The notes beneath the pieces are model-generated. The model did not search any database. It was not told the origin of the DNA and saw only the letters and a program-made list of their open reading frames with translations. The translations under genes and the position numbers were made by a program. From Polyangium sp. 6x1 (GTDB lineage: Bacteria > Myxococcota_A > Polyangia > Polyangiales > Polyangiaceae), in NCBI RefSeq assembly GCF_029946515.1, contig NZ_JARZHH010000027.1, positions 62,001 to 126,000 on the forward strand: a DNA stretch of 64,000 nucleotides, written 5' to 3'. Shown here in pieces: positions 38,732 to 48,700 of the stretch (the first letter of the stretch is position 1; every line of letters starts with the position of its first letter).

Positions 38732-41200
38732 TCAGTGCGCCGCGGGCGCCGCCGACTTCACGTCCGTCTTGATGCGCATGCCGTAGAACGACCGGTACAC
38801 GAAGATCGCCGACGCGACGAAGAAGATGCCCGCGAGCACGAGGCTCGTCTGGTGCGGGATCTTGATCGCGAGCTCGACGGCGAGGAGGCCGAAGAGCGTG
38901 GTGAACTTGATGATCGGGTTCATGGCGACCGAGGACGTGTCCTTGAAGGGATCGCCGACGGTGTCGCCGACGACCGTCGCCGCGTGGAGCGGGGTGCCCT
39001 TCTCCTTCAGCTCCACCTCGACGAGCTTCTTCGCGTTGTCCCAGGCGCCGCCGGCGTTCGCCATGAAGAGCGCCTGATACAGGCCGAAGAGCGCGATCGA
39101 GATGAGGTAGCCGATGAAGAAGAACGGATCGAGGAACGCGAAGGCGAGCGTGCCGAGGAAGACCGCGAGGAAGATGTTGATCATCCCGCGCTGCGCGTAC
39201 TGCGTGCAGATCTCGACGACCTTCTTGCTGTCCTCGATGCTCGCCTTCTCGGCGCCTTCGAGCTTGATGTTCGCCTTGATGAACTCGACTGCGCGGTAGG
39301 CGCCGGTCACGACGGCCTGGCAGGAGGCGCCGCTGAACCAGTAGATCACCGCGCCGCCGACGATGAGGCCGAGGAGGAAGGGCGCGTTGATGAGCGAGAG
39401 GCGCTGGATCGCCTCCACCACGCCGAACTCCGTCTGCAGCTCGAGGATGATCGAGAAGATCAGGGTCGTCGCGCCGACGACTGCGGTGCCGATGAGCACC
39501 GGCTTTGCCGTCGCCTTGAACGTGTTGCCCGCGCCGTCGTTCTCCTCGAGGTAGTGCTTGGCCTTCTCGAAGTCGACGTCGAAGCCGTGTTCCTTCTTGA
39601 TCTCCTCCTTGATGCCGGGGATCGACTCGATCACGCTGAGCTCGAAGACGCTCTGCGCGTTGTCGGTCACCGGGCCGTAGGAGTCGACCGCGATGGTCAC
39701 CGGGCCCATGCCGAGGAAGCCGAAGGCCACGAGGCCGAAGGCGAAGACCGGCGCGGCCATCGTCGACGTGAAGACCGTCGCGAGGCCCTGGAGCGCGACC
39801 ATGTACGCGATGCCCATGAGGCCCGCGATGACCATGCCGAGCCAGTAGGCGCTGAAGTTACCGGCCACCATGCCGGAGAGGACGTTCAGCGACGGGCCGC
39901 CCTCGCGCGACGAGGTCACGACCTCGCGCACGTGGCTGCTCTCGGTCGAGGTGAAGATCTTGACCGCCTCGGGGATGATCGCGCCGGCCAGCGTGCCGCA
40001 GCTGATGATGAGCGAGAGCTTCCACCAGAGCGTGCCGTCGCCGAGGGTCGGGATGAGCAGGTACGACACGACGAACGTGAGGCCGAGCGACACGAACGAG
40101 GTGAGCCACACGAGCCAGGTGAGCGGCGCCTCGAAGTTCATCTTGTCGACGGTGCCGTAGCGGGCCTTCGCGATCGCCTCGTTGACGAGGTAGCTGACGA
40201 CGCTCGCCACGACCATCATGATGCGCATCACGAAGATCCAGACGAGGAGCTGGACCTGCGTCTTGACGTCCGCGACCGCGAGCAGGATGAACGAGATGAG
40301 CGCGACGCCGGTGACGCCGTACGTCTCGAAGCCGTCGGCGCTCGGGCCGACCGAGTCGCCCGCGTTGTCGCCGGTGCAGTCGGCGATGACGCCCGGGTTA
40401 CGCGCGTCGTCTTCCTTGATGTTGAAGACGATCTTCATGAGATCGGAGCCGATGTCGGCGATCTTCGTGAAGATGCCGCCCGCGATGCGGAGCGCCGAGG
40501 CGCCGAGCGACTCGCCGATCGCGAAGCCGATGAAGCACGGGCCTGCGTACTCGCCGGGGACGAAGAGCAGGATGATCAGCATGACGAGCAGCTCGACGCT
40601 GATCAGCACGGTGCCGATGCTCATGCCGGCCTTGAGCGGGATCGCGTAGGTCGGGAAGGGCTTGCCGCGGAGCGACGCGAACGCCGTGCGGCTGTTCGCG
40701 AACGTGTTGATGCGGATGCCGAACCAGGCGACGCCCGTGCTGCCTGCGATGCCGACGAGGCTGCAGAACAGGATGAGCGCGACGCGACCGACGTCGAAGT
40801 GCTTGAAATAGCCGTAGTACACCGCGATCACGAGGCCGATGAGGACCTCGAGGAGCACGATGAACTTGATCTGCGTGATCAGGTACGTCTTGCAGGTCGC
40901 GTAGATGAGCTCAGAGATCTCGAGCATCGAGCGATGCACGGCCATCTTCTTGAGCTGCATGTAGATCGTCATCCCGAAGATGAGACCCAGCGCGCAGACG
41001 CCCATGCCTGCGAGGAGCAGGGTGCGTCCGTCCGTGTTCCCCATGAAGGAAACGGAGCCCAGATCGGGCAACTTGAGCGAAGCCTCGTCCGCCTGTGCGG
41101 GACGAGCCAGGGCGATAGCGAACAGCGCGCCCACGACGGCCAGGGCGCGCGCGGGCCACGCTCGCGCCCAGCTCGGGCGCGAAGAACCCTCTACGTTCAT
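38732..41200 (-). CDS. hppA: Membrane-bound proton-pumping pyrophosphatase
   Basis: 822 residues, start ATG at 41200 with AAGGAGG 9 bp upstream. It couples PPi hydrolysis to ion pumping across the inner membrane. About 16 transmembrane helices; substrate-binding segments are DNAGDSVGPSADGFETYG, DSYGPVTDNAQ and GGAWDNAKKLVE with GDTVGDPFKDT. GAGNTFKATAK has Lys where K+-dependent enzymes have Ala, so it is probably a K+-independent H+ pump. Oddities: an extra N-terminal signal-like segment (RALAVVGALFAIALARPAQA) and a 30-residue Lys/Glu-rich insertion (IKEEIKKEHGFDVDFEKAKHY) between catalytic loops. It is longer than the usual 670-760 residues. Confidence 0.95.
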   Translation of the reverse strand: MNVEGSSRPSWARAWPARALAVVGALFAIALARPAQADEASLKLPDLGSVSFMGNTDGRTLLLAGMGVCALGLIFGMTIYMQLKKMAVHRSMLEISELIYATCKTYLITQIKFIVLLEVLIGLVIAVYYGYFKHFDVGRVALILFCSLVGIAGSTGVAWFGIRINTFANSRTAFASLRGKPFPTYAIPLKAGMSIGTVLISVELLVMLIILLFVPGEYAGPCFIGFAIGESLGASALRIAGGIFTKIADIGSDLMKIVFNIKEDDARNPGVIADCTGDNAGDSVGPSADGFETYGVTGVALISFILLAVADVKTQVQLLVWIFVMRIMMVVASVVSYLVNEAIAKARYGTVDKMNFEAPLTWLVWLTSFVSLGLTFVVSYLLIPTLGDGTLWWKLSLIISCGTLAGAIIPEAVKIFTSTESSHVREVVTSSREGGPSLNVLSGMVAGNFSAYWLGMVIAGLMGIAYMVALQGLATVFTSTMAAPVFAFGLVAFGFLGMGPVTIAVDSYGPVTDNAQSVFELSVIESIPGIKEEIKKEHGFDVDFEKAKHYLEENDGAGNTFKATAKPVLIGTAVVGATTLIFSIILELQTEFGVVEAIQRLSLINAPFLLGLIVGGAVIYWFSGASCQAVVTGAYRAVEFIKANIKLEGAEKASIEDSKKVVEICTQYAQRGMINIFLAVFLGTLAFAFLDPFFFIGYLISIALFGLYQALFMANAGGAWDNAKKLVEVELKEKGTPLHAATVVGDTVGDPFKDTSSVAMNPIIKFTTLFGLLAVELAIKIPHQTSLVLAGIFFVASAIFVYRSFYGMRIKTDVKSAAPAAH

Positions 41201-41519
41201 GACGGTGTGCCTCCTTCAAACGAGGAGTCCGCCGACGATGGCTCCCGCCTTCGTGGCGATCTCCCAGGTTCCGAGGGGTTGGCCGCCTGCGTGAGACGCG
41301 GATGAGCGGGCACCGACGGGGTTCTTCCCCGCGGCGCAGGCTCCGTCGAAGTACGACCCGCTAGCCCTGACGCCGACGCTTCAGCACAGCCTCGCCCTCG
41401 ACGGTTTTCCCCGCCGAGGCGCGCGCTTGCTACCACAACGCGTCTTCCCCGTCATCTTTCTTTTGTCGGAGGTGGGGCCGGCGGTGCTCGGCCCCTTGGT
41501 GGATGGCTCGGAGAGAAGG

Positions 41520-41563
41520 TTTGGGGGCATGGCTCGGCTCGTCCGAGCGGTGCCCCCATCGTC
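41520..41563. repeat. Dispersed GGGGGC hairpin repeat, copy downstream of the Ser/Thr kinase
   Basis: TTTGGGGGCATGGCTCGG...CCGAGCGGTGCCCCCATCGTC matches the miaB and 38321 copies in sequence and fold, 3 bp after the kinase stop (minus strand). The rest of the 41201-41519 gap contains the hppA ribosome-binding site and presumably its promoter; I see no gene in it. Confidence 0.7.
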
Positions 41564-41566
41564 CGC

Positions 41567-43312
41567 TCAATTGCCTGGACGTTTATCCAACGAGGCCTTG
41601 GGCTCGCCGCTTTCGCTCGACGCGGGGCTCGCGTCCTTGTTCGCCGTGAGCAGCTCCGCCACGAGATCGCGGCACTCCGGCTTGTTGCGCAGATGCGCGA
41701 GCAGGAGGTTCGACGCGTCGCTGAAGGCCTTCTCGAAGCCGAGGCCCTCGCGCGTCCGCTGCGCGACCTTCTCGCGGCCCTGCCCGAGATCCTCCTCGAG
41801 CGCCTCCGCGTACCGCGTCAGTTGCCCGCGCAGCTCGTCGATCTGGCGCCGGAGATCCCGCGCCGTCGTCTCGCGCGTGTTCTTCTTCGCCTCGTACCGC
41901 GCGAGCTGCTCGCGCTTCGCCTGCACCGTCGCGGCCGTCGCGCCCGCGCGTTCGAACACCGTCCGATCGAACGCGCCTTGCCGCGCGGCTCCGTCGGCGA
42001 GCTGCTTCGCCTCCATCGCGAACTTCTCCGCTTGTGCGAGCTCGCCGCGCACCTTGTCCACGTCCTCGCCGTCGGCCCCGGCCTCGCGCATCACGCGCGA
42101 CTCCTCGTGCGCGAGCTCCTCGACCTTGCGGCCGATCTCGGCGCGGAGCGCGCGCCCGCGCCGCTCCAGCGCTTCGAGCTTGCGCGTGTGGCTCGCGACC
42201 TCGCCCTCCAGCCGGTTCGCCTTCGCGGCGAGCTCCCAGAGCTGCGCGAGCGCCGTCTGGATGTCGGGCGGCGCGTTCCCTGCCGGGTACGCGCGCGCCA
42301 CCATGCGGGCGAAGAGCGCCGTCCGGTTCGCCCACTCCGTCACGCCGGCCGACTGCGGCGGCGGCGGCGGCGGCGGCGCGGGCACGGCCTCGCCCGTCTC
42401 GATCTCCCAGGGCGTGCTCGGCAGGCTGCGCTGCAGGGCCTTGAGCTCTTCCTGGAGATGGTGGGCGTCGCGGTAGCGCTTGCGGATGTCCTTCTCGAGC
42501 AGCCGCATCGCGATCATCTCGCCTTGCGGGTGCGCGTCGGGGCGCACCGTGCGCGGGCGACGAGGGATCGCCGTCCGCTGCATCTCCAGCAGCGTCTCGC
42601 GATCGTTTGCACGGAAAGGAAGTTGCCCTGTGAGCATCTCGTAGAAGAGCACGCCGAGCGCGTAGAGGTCCGCGTGCGGCGTGGCCTCCTCGCCGCGGGC
42701 TTGCTCGGGCGACATGTACTCCGGGGTCCCGAAGACCGCGCCCTTCGGAGCGAGGCGCGGATCGCGGGCGATCGCGGCGAGGCCGAAGTCGAGGATCTTG
42801 ACGAAGTCCTTTCGACCGCCGCGCTGCGTGAGGAGGATGTTGTCGCTCTTGAGATCGCGGTGCACGACGCCGAGGTCGTGGGCGCGAGCGAGGGCGGCGC
42901 ACATCTGCTCGAGGATGTCGACGCCGCGCGCGATCGGCATGGGGCCGCGCGCGAGCTCCGCGCTGAGCGGCGTGCCGACGAGGTACTCCATCACGAGATA
43001 GAGCTCGCCTTCCTCGGTCTCGCCGATGTCGTGGATGTCGATGATGTGGGCGTGATCCACGCGGTTCGCGGCGCGGGCCTCACGGAGCATCCATGCTCGG
43101 AGGTGCGTCTCGCCCCGCAGATCCGGCCGGATGAGCTTGAGCGCGACGACCCGATCGATGAGCACGTGGCGGGCGCGGTACACGACGCCCATACCGCCCT
43201 CGCCGATCCTGGTCTCGAGGCGGTAGCGACCTGCGACGACCTTACCGATCATCGGGTCCGCGCTCGCGGTCTTCGGGCCTAACGATGATCGCTGGAGAGC
43301 GCGCTGATCCAT
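41567..43312 (-). CDS. Cytoplasmic Ser/Thr protein kinase with coiled-coil C-terminus
   Basis: 581 residues from the ATG at 43312 (GAAGGA upstream); the frame is open for 27 more codons. The kinase domain has glycine loop IGEGGMGVVY, Lys in VALKLI, catalytic HRDLKSDN, DFG in ILDFGLA, and GTPEYMSPEQARG. It should be active. A Pro run (APPPPPPPQ) near residue 325 leads to about 240 residues of Glu/Arg/Ala-rich coiled coil (NRLEGEVASHTRKLEALERRG and on). No transmembrane helix or PASTA repeats, so it differs from PknB receptors. Myxobacteria carry many such kinases; target unknown. Confidence 0.93.
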   Translation of the reverse strand: MDQRALQRSSLGPKTASADPMIGKVVAGRYRLETRIGEGGMGVVYRARHVLIDRVVALKLIRPDLRGETHLRAWMLREARAANRVDHAHIIDIHDIGETEEGELYLVMEYLVGTPLSAELARGPMPIARGVDILEQMCAALARAHDLGVVHRDLKSDNILLTQRGGRKDFVKILDFGLAAIARDPRLAPKGAVFGTPEYMSPEQARGEEATPHADLYALGVLFYEMLTGQLPFRANDRETLLEMQRTAIPRRPRTVRPDAHPQGEMIAMRLLEKDIRKRYRDAHHLQEELKALQRSLPSTPWEIETGEAVPAPPPPPPPQSAGVTEWANRTALFARMVARAYPAGNAPPDIQTALAQLWELAAKANRLEGEVASHTRKLEALERRGRALRAEIGRKVEELAHEESRVMREAGADGEDVDKVRGELAQAEKFAMEAKQLADGAARQGAFDRTVFERAGATAATVQAKREQLARYEAKKNTRETTARDLRRQIDELRGQLTRYAEALEEDLGQGREKVAQRTREGLGFEKAFSDASNLLLAHLRNKPECRDLVAELLTANKDASPASSESGEPKASLDKRPGN

Positions 43313-43563
43313 GTTCCTTCGTGTTCTCCTCGGGTACGGGGCTGGCTCGCGTGACGATCCACGCGCCGCCCGCTCGATCTCCCGCGGATGCACCCGGCGT
43401 GGTGTCGGGTGCTCGCGGAGGCGAGGCCTTGCGGCATCGTCGCGGATACTACCAGGGGAGCGCGCGCCGCGTCGACGGGGCTTGATGGCGCAGCCCCAAG
43501 GCTGCTAGCGTCCTCTTCTCGCCCCTGGCCTCACAGCCGCCACGGAGGGCGACACTGCCAACA

Positions 43564-43905
43564 ATGTCAGGACCGATCGAGAGCTCAGGCGACATCGAGA
43601 TCTATTGCCATCCGGCACGATCATCGACCCGCGGCACCGTCCCGTTTTTCGAGAAAATCCCGGCGGGCGAACGGCTCTCCCTCGTCTTCGTCCCCAGCGA
43701 GACGTCGGTCCCACCGTACTCCCTCAAGGTTTTCTCGCCGTCGGGCGCGAACATCGTCGACACGCTCGTGCGGGAACCGCCCACCGGCGCTCCGCAGAGC
43801 CCTGCGCCGATCGAGTTCGTCGTGTCGTCCCCCGGCATCTATCGCATCGAGATCCGCTCGCTCACCGGCCGGCAGCGCGGCGACGCCAAGATCCGCGTCG
43901 GCTGA
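43564..43905 (+). CDS. Small hypothetical beta-rich protein
   Basis: 113 residues from the ATG at 43564. ERLSLVFVPSETSVPPYSLKVFSPSG and GIYRIEIRSLTG give an Ig-like/PPC-type beta pattern. No signal peptide. A GGAGGG sits about 18 bp upstream, farther than ideal, so the start is a little uncertain. No family recognised. The 43313-43563 gap before it contains the divergent promoters of this gene and the kinase. Confidence 0.55.
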   Translation: MSGPIESSGDIEIYCHPARSSTRGTVPFFEKIPAGERLSLVFVPSETSVPPYSLKVFSPSGANIVDTLVREPPTGAPQSPAPIEFVVSSPGIYRIEIRSLTGRQRGDAKIRVG

Positions 43906-44006
43906 CGCGACGGGCGAACCGAGCACGAACGCGACGCCGAGCGCCGCACGGCCTCGGCGAGCCAGTCCGGTTGTTCCTGATGGAACCCGGACGCGCGCCG
44001 TGATCC

Positions 44007-45152
44007 TCAGAGCAGCATCCCCAGCACGAACGGCGTGGCGACGATGCGCGCAGCTTCGAGCGGCTTCGCCCACGCGCGCCCTTCGAGCACGCCCCCGAGC
44101 CCGCCGAGGGCGGCCACGAACCAGGCCGAGAACACGAGCTGCGTCGTGCGCGGCAAGGACGCGCCTTTCACGAGGAAGTACACCGTGACGACGAGCGTGA
44201 AGGCGAGCATCACGGCCGCGTAGATCCCCGCGCCGCGCGTCGGCCGCACGTCGTACTTCGCCCGATCCGGCGCGACGTCGATCGCGACGGGCTCCATCCC
44301 GCGAGGCCGCCACCCGGGCGGCATGACCCAGACCTTGAGTTTGTCGAGGAACCGCGGCGCGCGTGCGGCCGTCTCCAGGATGTCGCGGAACGGCACCCAC
44401 GCGCAGACGAGCGGATTCCACGAGGCGATGGGCTTGACGGTCCCGTACACCGGCGGCTCGGTCTCGGGCTCGAACGTCCCGAAGAGCCGATCCCAGATGA
44501 TGAGCATGCCGCCGTGATTGCGATCGAGATACCGCCCATTGCAGCCGTGATGCACGCGGTGGTGCGAGGGCGTGTTCAGCACCCATTCGAGCGGGCCGAG
44601 CTTCCCGACGAGCTCGGTGTGAATCCAGAATTGGTAGACCGTATTGATCCCGAGCGCCGTCGCGAACATGGCGGGCGGGAATCCGAGCAGCGCGAGCGGC
44701 AGGTAAAAGAAGCGCGACACGAGCGGCTGGACGGGCCCCTGCCGGAGCGCGACGGCGAAGTTGTAATCCTCGCTCTGGTGGTGCGGCGCGTGCGCGGCCC
44801 AGGCGAGGCTCATGCGGTGCGAGGCGCGGTGGAACCAGTAATAAAGAAAATCGAGGCCGACGAACAAGAAGGCCCAGGCGAGCGTAGAGCTCGGCGAGAC
44901 ATCGAAGAAGCGCCGCTCGTAGAGCAGGGCGTACGAGCCGAGGAGCACGCCCGCCGCGACGACGCCGAAGAGCGTTTGCGCCGAGCCGAGGAGCAGATCC
45001 GCGAGCACGTCCGGTCCGCGGTAGACGCGCCGCTTCTTGACGCGCCCCACGAGCCATTCGAGGCCCATGAGGACGAAGAATCCGGGGATCGACAGGGTGA
45101 TGACGTTCACGGCGAGGGCATGGTAGCGGGGTGGGAGGAGGCCGGCAATCAT
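44007..45152 (-). CDS. Sterol desaturase / fatty acid hydroxylase family membrane protein
   Basis: 381 residues, about 6-7 transmembrane segments. The diiron His boxes are complete: HRASH (in YYWFHRASHRMS), HAPHHQ, and HRVHH with NHGG after it. So it is likely an O2-dependent membrane oxygenase acting on a lipid, sterol or carotenoid. Sterol synthesis is known in some Polyangia, but this family also hydroxylates other lipids. The start lies beside the 54-bp rhs remnant, so the gene may have been placed here by, or before, the toxin-cassette exchange. Confidence 0.9.
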   Translation of the reverse strand: MIAGLLPPRYHALAVNVITLSIPGFFVLMGLEWLVGRVKKRRVYRGPDVLADLLLGSAQTLFGVVAAGVLLGSYALLYERRFFDVSPSSTLAWAFLFVGLDFLYYWFHRASHRMSLAWAAHAPHHQSEDYNFAVALRQGPVQPLVSRFFYLPLALLGFPPAMFATALGINTVYQFWIHTELVGKLGPLEWVLNTPSHHRVHHGCNGRYLDRNHGGMLIIWDRLFGTFEPETEPPVYGTVKPIASWNPLVCAWVPFRDILETAARAPRFLDKLKVWVMPPGWRPRGMEPVAIDVAPDRAKYDVRPTRGAGIYAAVMLAFTLVVTVYFLVKGASLPRTTQLVFSAWFVAALGGLGGVLEGRAWAKPLEAARIVATPFVLGMLL

Positions 45153-45160
45153 CCCCGCCC

Positions 45161-45214
45161 GCGGCCGGCGGGCCGATCAGGTTCATCGCCATCCCGAGCG
45201 CGAGCTCGACGGGC
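45161..45214 (-). pseudogene. rhs gene remnant duplicated downstream of the immunity gene
   Basis: This 54-bp segment matches 46278-46331 inside the rhs gene at 50 of 54 positions by eye. On the minus strand both encode VELALGMAMNLI-x-PPAA. It begins 2 bp after the immunity stop, and what follows is unrelated. It looks like the stub of an older rhs end that was displaced when a new toxin-immunity cassette recombined in. Confidence 0.75.
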
Positions 45215-45215
45215 G

Positions 45216-45710
45216 TCAGTTCAGCTCGGAACGATTAGGCTCGCATACGGGCTCCGCCGTCATGACGAACTCGGCCGGGGGGGAAAGTTCGGGATCTGCG
45301 CGTAGGATCTCCGCCGTCACAGGCGCGGCGACGGGGACGAATGTGAAATCGCACCACATATCGCCACTCTGGAGGAGACCATGCTCGAAGATCAGACGGT
45401 AGTGCCCTGGGGGTAGATCGACGACCGCCTTCTGGTCCCATAGTGAGGCCACTTCAACCCTATCACCGACGATGACCTCGAATGGGACGACAATGGCCCT
45501 GATCGTGTCTGGTCGCAGGCCGTGCGCATCAGCTCTGCGGATCGAAATGTCAGCGGTCCCTTGGTCGAGGGTGCCGAAGGATACGCTTCCGGGTCTCCAA
45601 GCAAACCCTTGATCCACGTGTTCCTGCTGCCAATCGCTAAACGGAATGGCGAGCCCGGTCCAGTGAACGACAATTTGGCTGTAGGAGATGTCCGTCGTGA
45701 ACTTGATCAT
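45216..45710 (-). CDS. ComJ/Nin-like immunity protein for the NucA/NucB-type toxin
   Basis: 164 residues. The ATG at 45710 overlaps the toxin stop (ATGA), so the immunity protein is made with the toxin. ISYSQIVVHWTG, FSDWQQEHVDQGFAWRPGSVSFGT and VVDLPPGHYRLIFE follow the ComJ (Nin) family, whose Bacillus member inhibits the competence nuclease NucA. As the toxin carries a NucA-like domain, the pairing is coherent: the protein should bind and block the DNase in the producer cell. Cytoplasmic. About 30 residues at the C-terminus extend past the usual domain. Confidence 0.85.
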   Translation of the reverse strand: MIKFTTDISYSQIVVHWTGLAIPFSDWQQEHVDQGFAWRPGSVSFGTLDQGTADISIRRADAHGLRPDTIRAIVVPFEVIVGDRVEVASLWDQKAVVDLPPGHYRLIFEHGLLQSGDMWCDFTFVPVAAPVTAEILRADPELSPPAEFVMTAEPVCEPNRSELN

Positions 45711-48700
45711 TCCACCACAATCCTTACCTGAGTTCCGTCCGGGAGACCGGCGCACCCCGCTCGTATACAGCCGCCAGCGCCTCTGTTGTCTCGTAGGGGG
45801 ATGGGGCGTACGCTGGCGCCGCGCCCACCTTCTTCGAACATCGCTGGTGGATATTCGTCAAGGTCCATCCCAGCGACCTTCGGTCGACCGGCTTGCGCGG
45901 CAGCGCGATTGGCTTTGGCTCCCGCTCTGTTGATGGTAAGTACAGAAGGGTACCCAGCGCGTTGAGCATCTGCGATATGAGCGGCTGCGGTCGGATACTT
46001 GCTTCTCTGGACCACGATATCCTTTACCGGGCCCGTCTTGGTCGACGGCCCCTTCGCTCCCGCCTTTAACGTGATCACCGTCACCACCACCGTGGCGACG
46101 ACCCCCATCCCGGCCCGACCAAGCGCCTCGTAATCCCCCTGCTTCCCGGCGTCCACCCCCTTGATCACGTCGATCGACACCGCATAAAGCGGATTCCCCT
46201 GGTTGAGCCCATCCGCGATCCGCCCGCCGGCCCCGTCCAGGTCCGCCTGCACCCCTGGCAGCCCATACCCCCCGCTCGCGGCCGGCGGGCTGATCAGGTT
46301 CATGGCCATTCCGAGCGCGAGCTCGACCGGCACCTCGCTCGCTCGCTCGCTCGCGCCGCGCAGCACCTCCTTTGCAATATCGATCCCGCTCTTCTCCACC
46401 TCCGCAGCTGGCGCTGCGGCCCGCTGCGGCACAGGCTCCCCGAGCGTGGTCACGTCCCCCGAGCCCGCGCTCCCGCCGACATCCTCGCCCGGATCCCGCC
46501 CGGAAAGCTGCCGGATGATATCAAGCGGGACCTGTACATGGTCCCACGGCATCCAGAGCTCCCCCGCGACCGGCTTGGATAGGTCCTCCCCCGTCGCGAC
46601 TTCGGTGAACCCGCTCGGATCGGTATACCGCAGCGGGTTGTTCAGCACGTAGCTGTACGGATTCCACCCCTGCCCCGACCAAGGCCGCGTAACGAACGGA
46701 TCCGGCGTCAAGAACCGCCCGAGCCGCGGATCGAAGAGCCGTCCTTTCATGTGGACGAGCCCGATCTCCTCGTCCTCTTCGTGCCCCGTGAACCCGAGCA
46801 TGATCCCCGGCGGACCAGCGCCCGCCGGAGCGTCGCCCCATACCGGATTCCGCCGCTTGCCAAACGGATCGAAGCTCGTCCGCTCCGGATTCTGCCCCAG
46901 CGAATCCGTCACCACGTCGACCGAGCCAAGCGCATCCACATGCAGATACCGCGCCTCCACCCCGCCGGCCTTCTTCGTCACCACCGCAATCGGCCGCTCG
47001 GGGCCGTGTACGTAATACCGATGCTCGACCTCCCCCGTGGACCGCGTGATCCGCTCGTAGAGCCCACCGACGTAGATCGTCACCGCATCCGGCGTGCTCT
47101 TCCGGATTCGCATCCCGTCGCCGCCGTAATCGAGCAGCACCGCCGCTGCGCCGTCCTTCGCGGTGAACTCTTTCGGCTGATCAAACGCGGTATACGTGAT
47201 CGTGTGCCCCGGCCGCGTGATCTGGTTGCCCACGGCATCATAGCCGAAGCTCTCGCCATCAGCCCCCGTCGCGGCGTGCACATGCTCGGGATCCGTATAT
47301 GCGATCGACCCGATCTCCGGCGTCCGCTCCAGGTTCCCATTCGCCGCATACCGCCACTCCCGCGCGCACGACTTCGCCGCATCGAACGATGCGCACGTGA
47401 GCCGATCGAGTCCATCATGCAGAAAATGTTCGGTCTTCCCCTGCCGCACGTCTCGCCGGAGTCGCACATTCTGCTCGGGATCGTAGTCGTACCCGAGATC
47501 CTGGAGCGTCATCCCCCCGGCCGCGGTCGTCAGGATCGTCGCCACCCGATCCCGCTCCCCGAACCACTTTCGTATCGTCGTGATCCCTTGCCCCAGCACC
47601 TCCCCGGTGATGCGCCCCGCCCCGTCCGTCGCCGAAAGCGACCAGTACGCCCCTTGCGTCACCACGTCGCGAACCGCATTCAAATGCCCCGCGCCATCCA
47701 GGCCGAGCTCCACTTCGAACGGCACGCCGTCCGCGTCCGGATAACGAACCCGCTCCGGCCTGCCGACCGCGTCGTACGAATACCCCACGGAGAACGTCTC
47801 GCCGCCGATCAGGAGCTCCGTTCCGGAAACGCGCCCCTTCTGCACGTCGTACAGCGCCCGCTCGATTGCCCCGTCGGGCGAATGCACCTCGGAGAGCGCG
47901 CCTTTCAGGGCTAGATCCCACACCCACGCCGTCTCCCCGTCCTGATCCACGCGCTTGTACAAGCGCCCGAGCTTGTCATGGTGGAGATGCAGCTCCCGCC
48001 CGAGCGCATCCTTCGACCAGCGAACCTCACCGAAACCGTTATAATGCGTCTCCGACGCGCCTCGATCCGGATCCTTCGAGAACCGCACCCGCCCGAGCCC
48101 ATCGCGCTCGAACACCGTCTCGGCCCCACCCGGATCGATGACCTTGCGTGGCCCCGCCGGTCCATACTCGTATTGCGTGAGCCCCTTCTCCGCGTCGTAC
48201 ACGCGCACGGGCCGCCCGAGGCTATCCAGCGTCGTCTCCGTGACGAAACCGCGTGCATTCTTGGTAACGACCGTCGCGCCGTTGTACCTCGTCTCCGTGA
48301 CGCCACACCACGGCGAGACTTCACGCTTCGCGCGCCCGACGGCATCATACTCGTATGCTGTATACTTCCTCGTCGCAGCCGGCGCCGTCTCCGCATCCGC
48401 GACGTATTCCTTGGCCACGTGCTCGCCAAGATCGTCGTAAACCACCTCGCGGAGCACGCGCGGCGCAAGTTGCCCCGGCGCCGATACACCGCTCGACCAC
48501 GTGCGCAGCGTACGGCCGAGCCTATCGATCTCCGCGGTCTCCGCGCCCCATCCAACCGCCGCCCGCGTGATGGCGATGCGACCCTGCACGAACTGCCGCG
48601 TAACGACCGTCTCCGTCCCATCGGGCCGGACCTCGCGCGTCACGCGCCCGAATCCATCCACCGCCCAGGCCGTCGCGAGCGCATTCGGATCCACCTCGGC

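Noticed and set aside
38735..41305. 856-codon open frame antisense to hppA
   Set aside because: Composition Arg/Asp/Glu-heavy without any recognisable motif; hppA is unambiguous.
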